Position numbers and translations under genes: made by a program
Notes under the pieces: model-generated
What the model saw: only the letters and a program-made list of their open reading frames with translations
Databases searched by the model: none
What the model was told of the DNA's origin: nothing
From: Thermoplasmata archaeon
GTDB taxonomy: Archaea > Thermoplasmatota > E2 > DHVEG-1 > B18-G2
DNA: 12,463 nucleotides
NCBI GenBank assembly: GCA_021161685.1
Contig: JAGHAD010000055.1
Coordinates: 1-12,463, forward strand
Direction: 5' to 3'
Part shown: piece after piece, positions 1-8,242 of the stretch
Layout of the letters: the number at the start of each line of letters is the position of its first letter
Numbering within the stretch: position 1 is the stretch's first letter

Positions 1-1064
1 GTCACTGTCCGATCTGTAAAGAAATAAGTGCAAATGAGCTTAAGAAAATGGAAAAGGAAGAGAGGGAAAGAGCAATCGCCATGCACAACCTTTACGTTAG
101 CTTTTCGGAAATGAAGAGAGTTAGAGAAGCTATCAGAAGGGGGAATTTGTGGGAACTGGTTGAGGAGAAATCTGCCTCCAATCCTTTGCTCATGGACGCA
201 CTTGATTTTTTGAGAGAAGAGAGAATTGTCGAATGGATTGAAAAATTTGAACCAATCTCTAAACCAAGTGCCTTCTTCTACACCAGTAAATTTTCTCTTT
301 ACAGGCCCATAGTTTATAGATACAGAAAGAGGTTGATGGAGAGGTTTGTACCAAAAAGCAGGGTAAAGCTGGTTCCAGAAGTTGAAAAGCCTTATTCGAG
401 ACATTACAGAGATTTGTGGAAGAAATTTGATGGAGATGTTTTGGTTCTATCACCTTTTGGTCCCGTTCCACTTGCGCTAGATGAGGTATATCCTATAGCC
501 CAGTCGGTTTTTCCGGAAAAGGTAGAAAAGGATGGTTGCATGGATTTGCTGAAGAGATTCATAGATAAGTACAAAATCACCGAAGAAGAAAAGTATCTGG
601 AGGAAGAAAAAGATGTTGATTTTGAGAGGGTAAAAGCGGTGGTTGATTTTCAGTTTGGAAAAGGGGTTTCGGAAGTTTTGCTTAATGGAAAGGTGGATAT
701 AGTCAAATCTGAGAGAACGGAGAAAATAAGGAATGTGTATTGCGATGGAAAGCATGTGCTCTCAATGAGGGCTCACGATGGTCTATTTACTCTAAAGCCC
801 GCCGGGGCGAAAAAACTCATGCGGGCTTATCCTCCACTGAGATTCAGGGTTGTTGTCGAGGATGAGGCGGTTCCTTTCATAAAGGAAGGAAAGAACGTTT
901 TTGCGAAATTTGTTGTTGATTGTGATCCAGAGCTCAGACCATATGATGAATGCATAATTGTTACTAAAAGCGATGAATACATTGCTGTTGGTAGATGTCT
1001 ACTAAATAGGGAAGAGATGCTTTCCTTCAACTATGGAATAGCCGTGAAAACGAGGGAAATTTAG
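1..1064 (+). CDS. tgtA: Archaeosine tRNA-guanine transglycosylase TgtA, 3' part (5' end outside the window)
   Basis: In archaea this enzyme exchanges guanine at position 15 of the tRNA D-loop for preQ0, the first tRNA-level step towards archaeosine. The frame is already open at the left edge (first whole codon at base 3), so the ATG at base 48 is internal. Seen: a zinc site with Cys codons at 6-8 and 15-17 and His at 84-86. The C-P-I-C then 22 residues then His spacing matches the Pyrococcus enzyme, and the partly visible first codon (xGT) would complete a CxCxxC motif. Downstream are a conserved block (PYSRHYRDLW; SPFGPVPLALDEVYP) and a C-terminal PUA RNA-binding domain at about 831-1061. 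About 353 residues are visible, the C-terminal part of a family of roughly 500-650 residues. The zinc site argues for TgtA rather than the paralogue ArcS. The catalytic Asp residues lie upstream of the window. The gene converges on the hydrolase at 1061-1585. Confidence 0.9.
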   Translation, partial: HCPICKEISANELKKMEKEERERAIAMHNLYVSFSEMKRVREAIRRGNLWELVEEKSASNPLLMDALDFLREERIVEWIEKFEPISKPSAFFYTSKFSLYRPIVYRYRKRLMERFVPKSRVKLVPEVEKPYSRHYRDLWKKFDGDVLVLSPFGPVPLALDEVYPIAQSVFPEKVEKDGCMDLLKRFIDKYKITEEEKYLEEEKDVDFERVKAVVDFQFGKGVSEVLLNGKVDIVKSERTEKIRNVYCDGKHVLSMRAHDGLFTLKPAGAKKLMRAYPPLRFRVVVEDEAVPFIKEGKNVFAKFVVDCDPELRPYDECIIVTKSDEYIAVGRCLLNREEMLSFNYGIAVKTREI

Positions 1065-1585
1065 TTCAGAAAGGTCGATATGATGCTCGGTAATCGATCG
1101 AGATTTCTACTGATTTTATGGTCATCTTCTATAAATTTTACAGTGGCTTCCTGAAACATTGCAAATTCAAGCACCCATTCTCTAGGTATGAGCTCATCCC
1201 TCGTTGACATCACTATGTAAACATCGCATGGTATTCTTTTCTCAAACAGTCCGGAGCTCTGGATATCTCTGATAACATCACCTGGCATAGATGGATTTGA
1301 TACCGTGGCATCTGGAGGTATTACTGCAGGATTTAACAGGATGATGCTCTTCACGTTTCTATTTTCTAGGGCAATCTTTGCAGAAAGGAAGCCACCAAAG
1401 GAAGACCCAATAAGCACAACATGGTTGTCGTTTCTTATTGATTTTCTTATATTTTCCAAGCATTTGTTCACCTCAACCTCTTCCCCTTCCATGTATTTGA
1501 TAGGTATCACGCCCAACTTCTTTTTAAAAAGCAAACCTTTCCTGCTATCTGGTCCAGATGCGTAACCATGCACGTAGTACAGCAT
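1061..1585 (-). CDS. YqiA/UPF0227-like alpha/beta hydrolase (probable esterase)
   Basis: This is a 174-residue single-domain alpha/beta hydrolase that probably cleaves a small ester or thioester; the substrate is unknown. Seen: an early YVHGY turn (residues 4-8) that would form the oxyanion hole, the nucleophile elbow G60-S-S62-F-G64-G, an Asp in STRDELIP (D130) and a His in EDDHK (H156), in the expected triad order Ser-Asp-His. The size matches the bacterial YqiA/YcfP group, which has no lid domain. There is no signal peptide, so it should be cytoplasmic. The start places HG at residues 6-7, as in the family, and lies 51 bp from the divergent ABC ATPase gene with a TATA-like box between. Its stop overlaps the tgtA stop tail to tail by 4 bp. 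The family is best known from bacteria, so transfer into this lineage is possible. Confidence 0.8.
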   Translation of the reverse strand: MLYYVHGYASGPDSRKGLLFKKKLGVIPIKYMEGEEVEVNKCLENIRKSIRNDNHVVLIGSSFGGFLSAKIALENRNVKSIILLNPAVIPPDATVSNPSMPGDVIRDIQSSGLFEKRIPCDVYIVMSTRDELIPREWVLEFAMFQEATVKFIEDDHKISRNLDRLPSIISTFLN

Positions 1586-1607
1586 AATAACCTTAACATG
1601 CCAAACC

Positions 1608-1617
1608 TTAAAAAATT
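1608..1617. promoter_or_regulatory. Shared TATA-like box between divergent genes
   Basis: TTAAAAAATT is the only AT-run of promoter quality in the 51-bp gap. Its centre lies about 27 nt from the hydrolase start (1585) and about 25 nt from the ABC ATPase start (1637). That is the distance expected if both transcripts begin at or next to their start codons. Read on either strand it contains a TTWAAA-like core. Assignment as a TATA box is inference from sequence and spacing. Confidence 0.5.
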
Positions 1618-1636
1618 CTTTTCTCTTTCATTGCCG

Positions 1637-2554
1637 ATGCAAGCCGTAAGGGTAGAGAACCTGAGAAAAAGATACGGAGACAGAGAGGTTTTAAAAGGTA
1701 TAAACTTAGAAATTGAAGAAGGTGAATTCTACGCCCTGATGGGACCAAATGGTTCTGGTAAAACCACCCTGGTATCAATTATTGCATCTGTTATTCCCCC
1801 ATCGGAGGGTAGAGTAGAAATCCTGGGAAAGGATGCGAGAATGATGAAAAAATACATTGGTTACGTTCCTCAAGGAAATTTTTCCTCCCCTCATCTTACA
1901 GGAAGAGAAAACCTCACTTACTTCGCAAGATTAATGGGGTATTCGAAGGACAAGGCGAAAAAGATAGTCGATGAATTGCTCGAAAAGGTTGGGCTCAGCA
2001 AGGAGGCGGACAAAAAGGTATCGAAGTATTCTGGAGGGATGAGAAAAAAGCTAGAGGTTGCCACCGCCTTCATGCCGGGCATAAAAGTGCTAATATTAGA
2101 TGAACCAACGACGGGACTTGATCCATCCGCAAGAAAGAGCTTTTTGGGAATGCTACAAGAGATGAAAGAAGAGGATACAACCATTTTGCTAGTTACTCAT
2201 ATAGGTTCCGATGCGGAAATAGCTTCAAGGGTCGCTTTTATGAATGATGGCAAAATTGTAGCGGATGGAAAGCCGGAAGAGTTGAAGAGAAAGAGTGGAT
2301 TGAGGTATGTGGTAAATGTTGAAACAGCCATAAAGAGCAAGAGAATAAGAGATGCTATAGGGAAGTTTGGTGAAGAAGGTTTACTCGAAACCGAGAACGG
2401 TTACAGGATTTATTGCGATGATGCTGAGAAAGCATCGCCAGAGATAGTTAAAATTCTAGATAGGATTGGATGTAAGGTCACAAGGATAGGGATAGAGAAA
2501 CCATCTCTAGAAGATGTTTTCTTCAAATTAACGAGGAAAGGCATCGGTGAATAG
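1637..2554 (+). CDS. ABC-2 type exporter, ATP-binding subunit
   Basis: This cytoplasmic ATPase powers the membrane protein encoded directly downstream. With 305 residues it is a usual length for the CcmA/NatA/DrrA type with a C-terminal extension. Seen: Walker A GPNGSGKTT (36-44), Q-loop VPQ (Q79), ABC signature YSGGMRKK (131-138), Walker B LILDEP (152-157), D-loop GLDP (160-163) and H-loop H188. Residues about 220-300 form an extra alpha/beta domain ending in SLEDVFFKLT, typical of drug, sodium or lipid export ATPases. I chose ATG 1637 because the homologous beta-strand (AVRVENLRKRYG) begins there and a TATA-like box sits about 25 nt upstream. The in-frame ATG at 1568 would add an unrelated tail overlapping the divergent gene. 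The substrate cannot be read from the sequence. Confidence 0.93.
   Translation: MQAVRVENLRKRYGDREVLKGINLEIEEGEFYALMGPNGSGKTTLVSIIASVIPPSEGRVEILGKDARMMKKYIGYVPQGNFSSPHLTGRENLTYFARLMGYSKDKAKKIVDELLEKVGLSKEADKKVSKYSGGMRKKLEVATAFMPGIKVLILDEPTTGLDPSARKSFLGMLQEMKEEDTTILLVTHIGSDAEIASRVAFMNDGKIVADGKPEELKRKSGLRYVVNVETAIKSKRIRDAIGKFGEEGLLETENGYRIYCDDAEKASPEIVKILDRIGCKVTRIGIEKPSLEDVFFKLTRKGIGE
2546..2550 (+). promoter_or_regulatory. Shine-Dalgarno site for the ABC permease
   Basis: GGTGA lies inside the last codons of the ATPase gene, 5 nt before ATG 2556. It is complementary to the usual archaeal 16S rRNA 3' end. It favours ATG 2556 over the GTG at 2547, which overlaps the motif itself, and implies translational coupling within the operon. 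Confidence 0.6.
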
Positions 2555-2555
2555 C

Positions 2556-3323
2556 ATGGGACAGGTATCAGCAACCTTTACCAAGACATTTAAAGAGCTG
2601 TTAAGAGAGAAATCTGTTCTTTTCTGGACCATAGCATGGCCAATCATTTGGGTGATGATAATTAGCTTTTCTTTTACAAAGGGTGTTCCTGAGAGCTTTA
2701 TTCCAAGCGTGAGAGGGGCAATAACCATTTCCATGATAACCTTTGCAATAACCATTGCAGGCATGGCGAACCTGCCCGGTAACATAGCGAGTGATAGGGA
2801 AAGAGGATTGTTGATAAAACTAAAGTCAATGCCTGTAAGTGCATCGAAGGACTTTATCGGCAGGATTATAGGTCTGCTAACGTTTTCATGCATCGCTGGC
2901 TTCCTCGTTTTGATCTCTGGATTTGTATGCGGAGCCAGATTCTCTGGAAAATTGGTTTCGATAATCCAGTCCCTTGGATTTCTCGCAATCGTCTTTCTTG
3001 CCTCAGCAGGCATAGGCTTAATCGTGGGCTCTCTTATCAAGCACGTGCATGGAGCTATAATGAGTGGAGTTGCTATATCGGTTATCACCTCCTCCATATC
3101 CGGCATATTTGCACCGTACTATTCCTTACCAGAAGTTCTTCAAACTTTCTCCCGATTCTATCCAGTATCCTCAGCCAATTCCTCTATTATCTATCTGCTA
3201 GTTGGAGAGTGGTATGCTGGTTATAACCCTTTAAATTTTGAGCAAATCGTCATTACTTTGATTGTTTCAGCACTTCTATTCGCGCTCGGCTTAATACTCT
3301 ACTCGAAACACTGCTGGAGATGA
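2556..3323 (+). CDS. ABC-2 type exporter, membrane permease
   Basis: This 255-residue integral membrane protein is the partner of the upstream ATPase. Six hydrophobic segments can be read at roughly residues 21-40, 55-74, 101-123, 136-160, 164-185 and 229-249, the standard ABC-2 topology. Between TM2 and TM3 is the conserved cytoplasmic stretch SDRERGLLIKLKSMPVS (79-95), the family's typical E/R-G motif that contacts the ATPase. No signal peptide or large extracellular domain is seen. The start lies 1 nt after the ATPase stop. A GTG at 2547 would add three residues (MNS) and is the alternative. Such two-gene pairs export drugs, lipids, sodium or bacteriocin-like compounds, and nothing here selects among them. 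An mvaA gene follows 44 bp downstream, but a functional link is not shown. Confidence 0.9.
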   Translation: MGQVSATFTKTFKELLREKSVLFWTIAWPIIWVMIISFSFTKGVPESFIPSVRGAITISMITFAITIAGMANLPGNIASDRERGLLIKLKSMPVSASKDFIGRIIGLLTFSCIAGFLVLISGFVCGARFSGKLVSIIQSLGFLAIVFLASAGIGLIVGSLIKHVHGAIMSGVAISVITSSISGIFAPYYSLPEVLQTFSRFYPVSSANSSIIYLLVGEWYAGYNPLNFEQIVITLIVSALLFALGLILYSKHCWR

Positions 3324-3330
3324 TTTATGG

Positions 3331-3344
3331 AAAATTAAAAAAGG
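3331..3344 (+). promoter_or_regulatory. TATA-like promoter element of mvaA
   Basis: An A/T-rich block (AAAATTAAAAAAGG) lies just downstream of the permease stop, centred about 30 nt before ATG 3368. It gives the reductase gene its own possible promoter, with transcription starting near the start codon. A smaller AT run at 3346-3350 is an alternative core. Confidence 0.4.
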
Positions 3345-3367
3345 TAAATTGCGTTGCTTCTCATGAT

Positions 3368-4639
3368 ATGGTAGGTGAAAAGAGCTCCAGGATATCTGGA
3401 TTCTACAGGCTTGAGATGGAAGAGAGATTGAGCAAGGTGGCAGATTTCTCGGGACTGAGCGAAGAGGAAAAAAATTTGTTTTTGAAAAATGGAGAACTAT
3501 CTCTAGCCATAGATAGATCGATTGCTGATAGAATGATAGAAAACGTGATAGGAATTTTTGAATTACCGTTGGGCATAGCGACAAATTTCAGAATAAATGG
3601 CAAGGATTATCTGATTCCGATGGCGATAGAAGAAACGAGTGTCGTCGCAGCGGCGAGCAATGCAGCAAGGATAGCTAGAGTGAGGGGAGGTTTCACCGCA
3701 TGGGCAAGCGAGCCATTGATGATCGGACAAATTCAGGTGCTAAGGATAAAGGATAAGGAAAAGGCTTTGAGATCGATTCAGGAGAACAAGGTAAAGATAC
3801 TGGAATTGGCAAATGCACAGGATAAAGTTCTGGTTAACCTTGGTGGAGGGGCAAAGGACATAGAAGTGAGGTTTCTGGATGATATGATGGTCCTCCATTT
3901 GCTTGTAGATGTTAGGGATGCAATGGGCGCAAATGTTGTTAATACGATGTGCGAAGCAGTTGCTCCGATGATAGAAGAACTAACTGGTGGAAAAGTTAGA
4001 CTAAGGATAGTGTCGAACTTGGCAGATAAAAGATTGGCTGGTGCAAGGGCTGTTTTTGATAAAGATGCGATGGGTGGAGAGGATGTCGTAAATGCATTCC
4101 TGGAAGGTTATAGATTTGCAACCCTAGATCCTTACAGGGCCGCAACCCATAACAAGGGAATAATGAATGGGATCGATGCGGTTGTTATTGCTACTGGCAA
4201 TGATTGGAGGGCAATAGAGGCGGGCGCTCATAGCTATGCTGCGAGAACTGGCAAATACCAGCCTTTAACCAAATATTGGAAAGATGAGGATGGTAACTTG
4301 GTTGGGGAGATAGAATTGCCCATCGCCATAGGCACGGTTGGTGGGGCTTCCTCTCTGCACAGAAAGGCTCAGATATGCAAGAAGATATTGGGCGTAAAGA
4401 GTGCAAAGGAGCTTGCGGAAATCATAGCGAGCGTTGGATTGGCTCAAAACTTCGCCGCCCTGCTTGCATTGTCTACAGTTGGGATACAGAAAGGGCACAT
4501 GGAACTGCATGCTCAGAACATAGCTGTCATGGCTGGAGCAAAGGGAGAGCAGATAGATGTGATTGCCCAGAGAATGATAGAGGAAGGCAAGATAAGGTTG
4601 GATAGGGCAAAGGAGCTGATGAAAGAACTGTATGGTTGA
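3368..4639 (+). CDS. mvaA: Class II (bacterial-type) HMG-CoA reductase
   Basis: The enzyme reduces 3-hydroxy-3-methylglutaryl-CoA to mevalonate, the committed step to archaeal isoprenoid lipids. It is 423 residues from ATG 3368, close to the 428 of the Pseudomonas mevalonii enzyme, and soluble. Seen: ENVIG and the EE pair with catalytic Glu89, GGFT (about 107-110), DVRDAMGANVVNTM, HNKG with catalytic Lys263, GNDW with Asp279, and GHMELH with His377. The Lys, Asp and His all sit four residues before their P. mevalonii counterparts (267, 283, 381). An Asp at the position of P. mevalonii Asp146 (LANAQD, D152) suggests NADH preference. An ATG at 3320 overlapping the permease stop would add 16 unconserved residues; I prefer 3368, with an AT-rich box about 30 nt upstream. 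Bacterial origin of this class in some archaea is published knowledge. Confidence 0.95.
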   Translation: MVGEKSSRISGFYRLEMEERLSKVADFSGLSEEEKNLFLKNGELSLAIDRSIADRMIENVIGIFELPLGIATNFRINGKDYLIPMAIEETSVVAAASNAARIARVRGGFTAWASEPLMIGQIQVLRIKDKEKALRSIQENKVKILELANAQDKVLVNLGGGAKDIEVRFLDDMMVLHLLVDVRDAMGANVVNTMCEAVAPMIEELTGGKVRLRIVSNLADKRLAGARAVFDKDAMGGEDVVNAFLEGYRFATLDPYRAATHNKGIMNGIDAVVIATGNDWRAIEAGAHSYAARTGKYQPLTKYWKDEDGNLVGEIELPIAIGTVGGASSLHRKAQICKKILGVKSAKELAEIIASVGLAQNFAALLALSTVGIQKGHMELHAQNIAVMAGAKGEQIDVIAQRMIEEGKIRLDRAKELMKELYG

Positions 4640-4646
4640 TTCTTCT

Positions 4647-5105
4647 TCAAATAATGTTATCCGCTATGTTGTCGGGCTTCCTTTCACAGTAATAGCACTT
4701 TATGACAAGTGGATCTCTCCTAACGACGACAAACCTGCTCTCTATTGGTTCTTCTGAGTTCGAGATGCAGTTTGGATTTGGACACCTCACTATTCCTACG
4801 ATCTCATCTGGAACATGCACCCTGAATTTCTTTGCAACCTTGTAATCTCTAATTATGTTAATCGTAGCCTTTGGAGCAATGAGAGCTATCTTGTTAACCT
4901 CCTCTGGATCGAGCTCCCTGTTTTCAACTTTCACGATATCTTTCTTTCCCATTTTCTTGCTTTTTACATACATGGCAACGCTCACTATTGATTTAGTTCC
5001 CTCTGGAATTCCCAGAATTCGCAATACCTTCAACGCCTGCCCGGCGGTGATGTGATCTATTACAGTGCCATCCTTAATCCTTGGAATTTTCAATTCCTTC
5101 TTCAT
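4647..5105 (-). CDS. pyrI: Aspartate carbamoyltransferase regulatory chain
   Basis: PyrI binds nucleotide effectors and joins catalytic trimers into the allosteric ATCase holoenzyme of de novo pyrimidine synthesis. It is 152 residues, one fewer than E. coli PyrI. Seen: an N-terminal effector domain with GTVIDHI (13-19), whose Asp contacts the nucleotide in the family, and an [14 protein letters not shown] block (80-93). The C-terminal zinc domain has C108-PNPN-C113 and C137-YY-C140, matching E. coli Cys109, 114, 138 and 141. All ligands are present, so it should assemble with PyrB. It starts 2 nt after the pyrB stop. GGGTGGG (5111-5117) in the last pyrB codons lies 5 nt before its ATG and can act as the ribosome-binding site. 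Its stop lies 7 bp from the convergent mvaA stop. Confidence 0.96.
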   Translation of the reverse strand: MKKELKIPRIKDGTVIDHITAGQALKVLRILGIPEGTKSIVSVAMYVKSKKMGKKDIVKVENRELDPEEVNKIALIAPKATINIIRDYKVAKKFRVHVPDEIVGIVRCPNPNCISNSEEPIESRFVVVRRDPLVIKCYYCERKPDNIADNII

Positions 5106-5107
5106 AC

Positions 5108-6122
<1,015 letters not shown>

Positions 6123-6144
6123 CCCAAAGTCTTACGGTAGATGA

Positions 6145-6708
6145 ATGAGGTCGAAAGAAGAGAAGTTAAAAGAGCTGTACGATGCTCTGGAGGAGATAGA
6201 AAGGGGTGTAAGCTCCCCTCCAAAGAATAGATATGTAGATAGCCTGAGAAGGAGATTACTCGGAGAAAACAGCACCAGAGAGAGTTTTCATGTAAGTTTC
6301 ACGTCTAAAACTGAACCGGAAGTAAAGGCATATGGAGGGGTTGTTGAAGAAAAAGAGAAAGAGAGGGAGCCATTATTCGAAGTAGAAAAATTGACCGTAT
6401 CGGAAGAAGAGGGGTTGCAAAAGCTGGAAGAGAAAAATCCGAATGAAGAGAAGGAAACCGGAAAAGAGCTTGATGAGCAGACAAGCCACGATGAAAAGCT
6501 ACCAGAGTGGAAGGTAATCAAGGAAGGTTACACATATGAGGATTATACACTTTATAAAGTGGAAAAGAGAGGATTGTTTGGTAGAAAAAAAACTGTCTAC
6601 GTGTTCAGCAAAGAGCCACTAGAGAGTGGGGTTCCTTCACAGATACCTCCAGGATACGTTGTTAAGGTAAATAAAAAGGGAGTGCCTTCTTTGGAAAAAG
6701 TTAAATAA
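6145..6708 (+). CDS. Unrecognised acidic protein with a conserved-looking C-terminal module
   Basis: I cannot assign a function. The 187-residue product has three parts. Residues 1-40 are charged and probably helical (KEEKLKELYDALEEIERG, then RYVDSLRRRLLG). Residues about 55-120 are rich in Glu and Lys with few hydrophobics, so probably a disordered linker. Residues about 121-187 look like a small beta-rich domain: EWKVIKEGYTYEDYTLYKV, then GRKKTVYVFSKEP, SGVPSQIPPGYVV and NKKGVPSLEK. The last part, with YVFSK..P..SG.P...P.GY.V..N..G.P, resembles a module I associate with the C-termini of uncharacterised archaeal proteins, but I cannot name the family. There is no signal peptide or membrane segment. 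Codon use matches its neighbours. It lies 24 bp before rtcB on the same strand, so co-transcription is possible, although rtcB also has its own AT-rich box. Confidence 0.8.
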   Translation: MRSKEEKLKELYDALEEIERGVSSPPKNRYVDSLRRRLLGENSTRESFHVSFTSKTEPEVKAYGGVVEEKEKEREPLFEVEKLTVSEEEGLQKLEEKNPNEEKETGKELDEQTSHDEKLPEWKVIKEGYTYEDYTLYKVEKRGLFGRKKTVYVFSKEPLESGVPSQIPPGYVVKVNKKGVPSLEKVK

Positions 6709-6710
6709 AA
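6701..6710 (+). promoter_or_regulatory. TATA-like box before rtcB
   Basis: TTAAATAAAA overlaps the stop codon of the preceding gene and is centred about 27 nt upstream of ATG 6733. It supports that ATG as a near-leaderless start and gives rtcB a promoter of its own. Confidence 0.4.
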
Positions 6711-6732
6711 AGATTTGCCATTAGCGAACAGG

Positions 6733-8202
6733 ATGACGTGGAATGGTCCCGTAATAAAGCTTGACAACTACAGGTTTGAGATACCAAAGAGTTACAGAGG
6801 TAAAACCGGAAATCTCAAGATGAGGGTTCCGGGTCTTGTTTATGTTGATGAAGTCATGCTGAATCAAGTAAGAAAGGATGACTCTCTAGAGCAGGTGGCA
6901 AACGTAGCGACCTTGCCTGGCATAGTGGGAAGATCTCTAGCAATGCCAGATATTCATTGGGGGTATGGTTTTCCAATAGGAGGAGTTGCTGCGACAGATG
7001 CTGAAGAAGGTGTGATATCTCCAGGTGGGGTTGGATTTGATATAAATTGTGGGGTTAGGCTTGTAAGGACAAACCTCAAAATAAGCGATTTAGATAGCGA
7101 TACCATAAAAAAACTGGTCGATACCCTCTTCGAAAATGTTCCCTCTGGTCTTGGATCAAAAGGAAAAGTTAGGGTTACAGTTAATGAACTGAATCAAGTT
7201 CTGGAGGAAGGGGCAAGGTGGGCTGTGGAGAAGGGATATGGATGGGAGGAAGATCTAGAGGTTTTGGAAGAAGGAGGGTGCATGGAAAACGCAGATAGCT
7301 CTTTGGTTTCCGATAAAGCGAAGCAGAGAGGGTTATCCCAGATAGGTTCTCTCGGAGCTGGAAACCATTTCCTAGAAATACAGAGGGTTGTAGAAATATA
7401 CGATGAAAAAGCTGCAAATGCATTTAGCTTGGAAAAGGATCAGATAACGGTAATGATTCACACCGGTTCGAGAGGATGCGGTCATCAGATATGCAGTGAT
7501 TATCTGAGGGTTCTCGAGCAGGCTGTAAGAAAGTACAACATACATCTGCCAGATAAGCAATTGGCATGTGCTCCAGTCAAGTCAAAGGAAGGATTGAATT
7601 ATTTTAATGCGATGGCTGCAGCCGCAAATTTCGCATGGTGCAATAGGCAGATGATAGTTCACTGGGTGAGGGAGAGTTTTAGCCAAGTTCTAAAAGAAGA
7701 TCCAGAAGATCTCGGCATGCATATAGTATACGATGTCTGTCACAACATAGCAAAGCTAGAAGAGCATGAACTCGATGGAAAAAGGATAAAGGTTTATGTT
7801 CACAGGAAGGGTGCAACTAGGGCTTTCGCTCCAGGAAGAAAAGAGATACCAGCAAAGTACAGGGATGTTGGTCAGCCAGTTCTCATACCTGGAGACATGG
7901 GAAGCGCAAGCTATGTCCTTGTGGGTACCGAGGTTGCTATGAAAGAATGCTTCGGATCAACTTGCCATGGAGCCGGCAGGGTTATGTCGAGGCACGAGGC
8001 TCTTAGGAAATGGAGGGGAGAAGCTATCTTCAACATGCTGAAACAAAAAGGGATATACGCACATCCCGCAAGCTGGAAGGTGATGGCTGAAGAAAGTCCG
8101 GATGCCTACAAAAATGTTGATGATGTAGTAAGAATAACGCACAATGCGGGAATATCAAGGAAAGTGGCAAAGATGGTTCCGTTAGGTGTTGTTAAGGGAT
8201 AA
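6733..8202 (+). CDS. rtcB: tRNA-splicing ligase RtcB (3'-phosphate/5'-hydroxy RNA ligase)
   Basis: RtcB joins tRNA exon halves after intron excision. It acts on 2',3'-cyclic phosphate and 5'-OH ends through a GTP- and Mn-dependent His-GMP intermediate. The product is 489 residues, close to the mature Pyrococcus protein, with no intein. Seen: [14 protein letters not shown] near the N-terminus, the metal motif GFDINCG (Asp103, Cys106), [11 protein letters not shown] (His212), [11 protein letters not shown] (His243), DVCHN (His337) and the guanylylated His412 in STCHGAGR. All known catalytic ligands are intact. I chose ATG 6733, giving MTWNGP as in homologues. A TTG at 6715 would add only six residues. 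It follows the unknown gene at 6145 by 24 bp. Archaease, its usual activator, is not in the window. Confidence 0.97.
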   Translation: MTWNGPVIKLDNYRFEIPKSYRGKTGNLKMRVPGLVYVDEVMLNQVRKDDSLEQVANVATLPGIVGRSLAMPDIHWGYGFPIGGVAATDAEEGVISPGGVGFDINCGVRLVRTNLKISDLDSDTIKKLVDTLFENVPSGLGSKGKVRVTVNELNQVLEEGARWAVEKGYGWEEDLEVLEEGGCMENADSSLVSDKAKQRGLSQIGSLGAGNHFLEIQRVVEIYDEKAANAFSLEKDQITVMIHTGSRGCGHQICSDYLRVLEQAVRKYNIHLPDKQLACAPVKSKEGLNYFNAMAAAANFAWCNRQMIVHWVRESFSQVLKEDPEDLGMHIVYDVCHNIAKLEEHELDGKRIKVYVHRKGATRAFAPGRKEIPAKYRDVGQPVLIPGDMGSASYVLVGTEVAMKECFGSTCHGAGRVMSRHEALRKWRGEAIFNMLKQKGIYAHPASWKVMAEESPDAYKNVDDVVRITHNAGISRKVAKMVPLGVVKG

Positions 8203-8203
8203 T

Positions 8204-8213
8204 TTTATAATAC
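8204..8213 (+). promoter_or_regulatory. TATA-like box before the PAC2 gene
   Basis: TTTTATAATA lies directly after the rtcB stop. A start about 25 nt downstream would fall very close to the ribosome-binding site at 8231, leaving a short leader. The gene may also be read from the rtcB transcript. Confidence 0.4.
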
Positions 8214-8230
8214 GTTTCGTTAATCACGAA

Positions 8231-8236
8231 GGAGGT
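8231..8236 (+). promoter_or_regulatory. Strong Shine-Dalgarno site of the PAC2 gene
   Basis: GGAGGT, 6 nt before ATG 8243, is the best ribosome-binding site in the window. It fixes this start rather than the non-ATG codon at 8186 inside rtcB. Confidence 0.75.
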
Positions 8237-8242
8237 AGCAGA

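Noticed and set aside
1568..1636. Upstream in-frame ATG for the ABC ATPase.
   Set aside because: It would add 23 residues without similarity to the family and overlap the start of the divergent hydrolase and the promoter box.
2416..2427. A GATGATG next to CTGA, resembling C and D boxes of an sRNA.
   Set aside because: The boxes directly abut with no guide spacer, no terminal stem is present, and the stretch is conserved coding sequence of the ATPase.
2528..3106. A 192-codon open frame on the minus strand.
   Set aside because: It is antisense to the ABC permease, which has a full ABC-2 signature. The predicted protein has no recognisable motif and a composition dictated by the opposite strand.
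3320..3367. ATG overlapping the permease stop as the start of mvaA.
   Set aside because: It adds 16 unconserved residues; ATG 3368 gives the family length and has an AT-rich box upstream. Translational coupling from 3320 remains a minor alternative.
6715..6732. TTG start for rtcB.
   Set aside because: The six extra residues are not conserved; ATG 6733 gives the typical start of RtcB (M-x-W-N-G-P).
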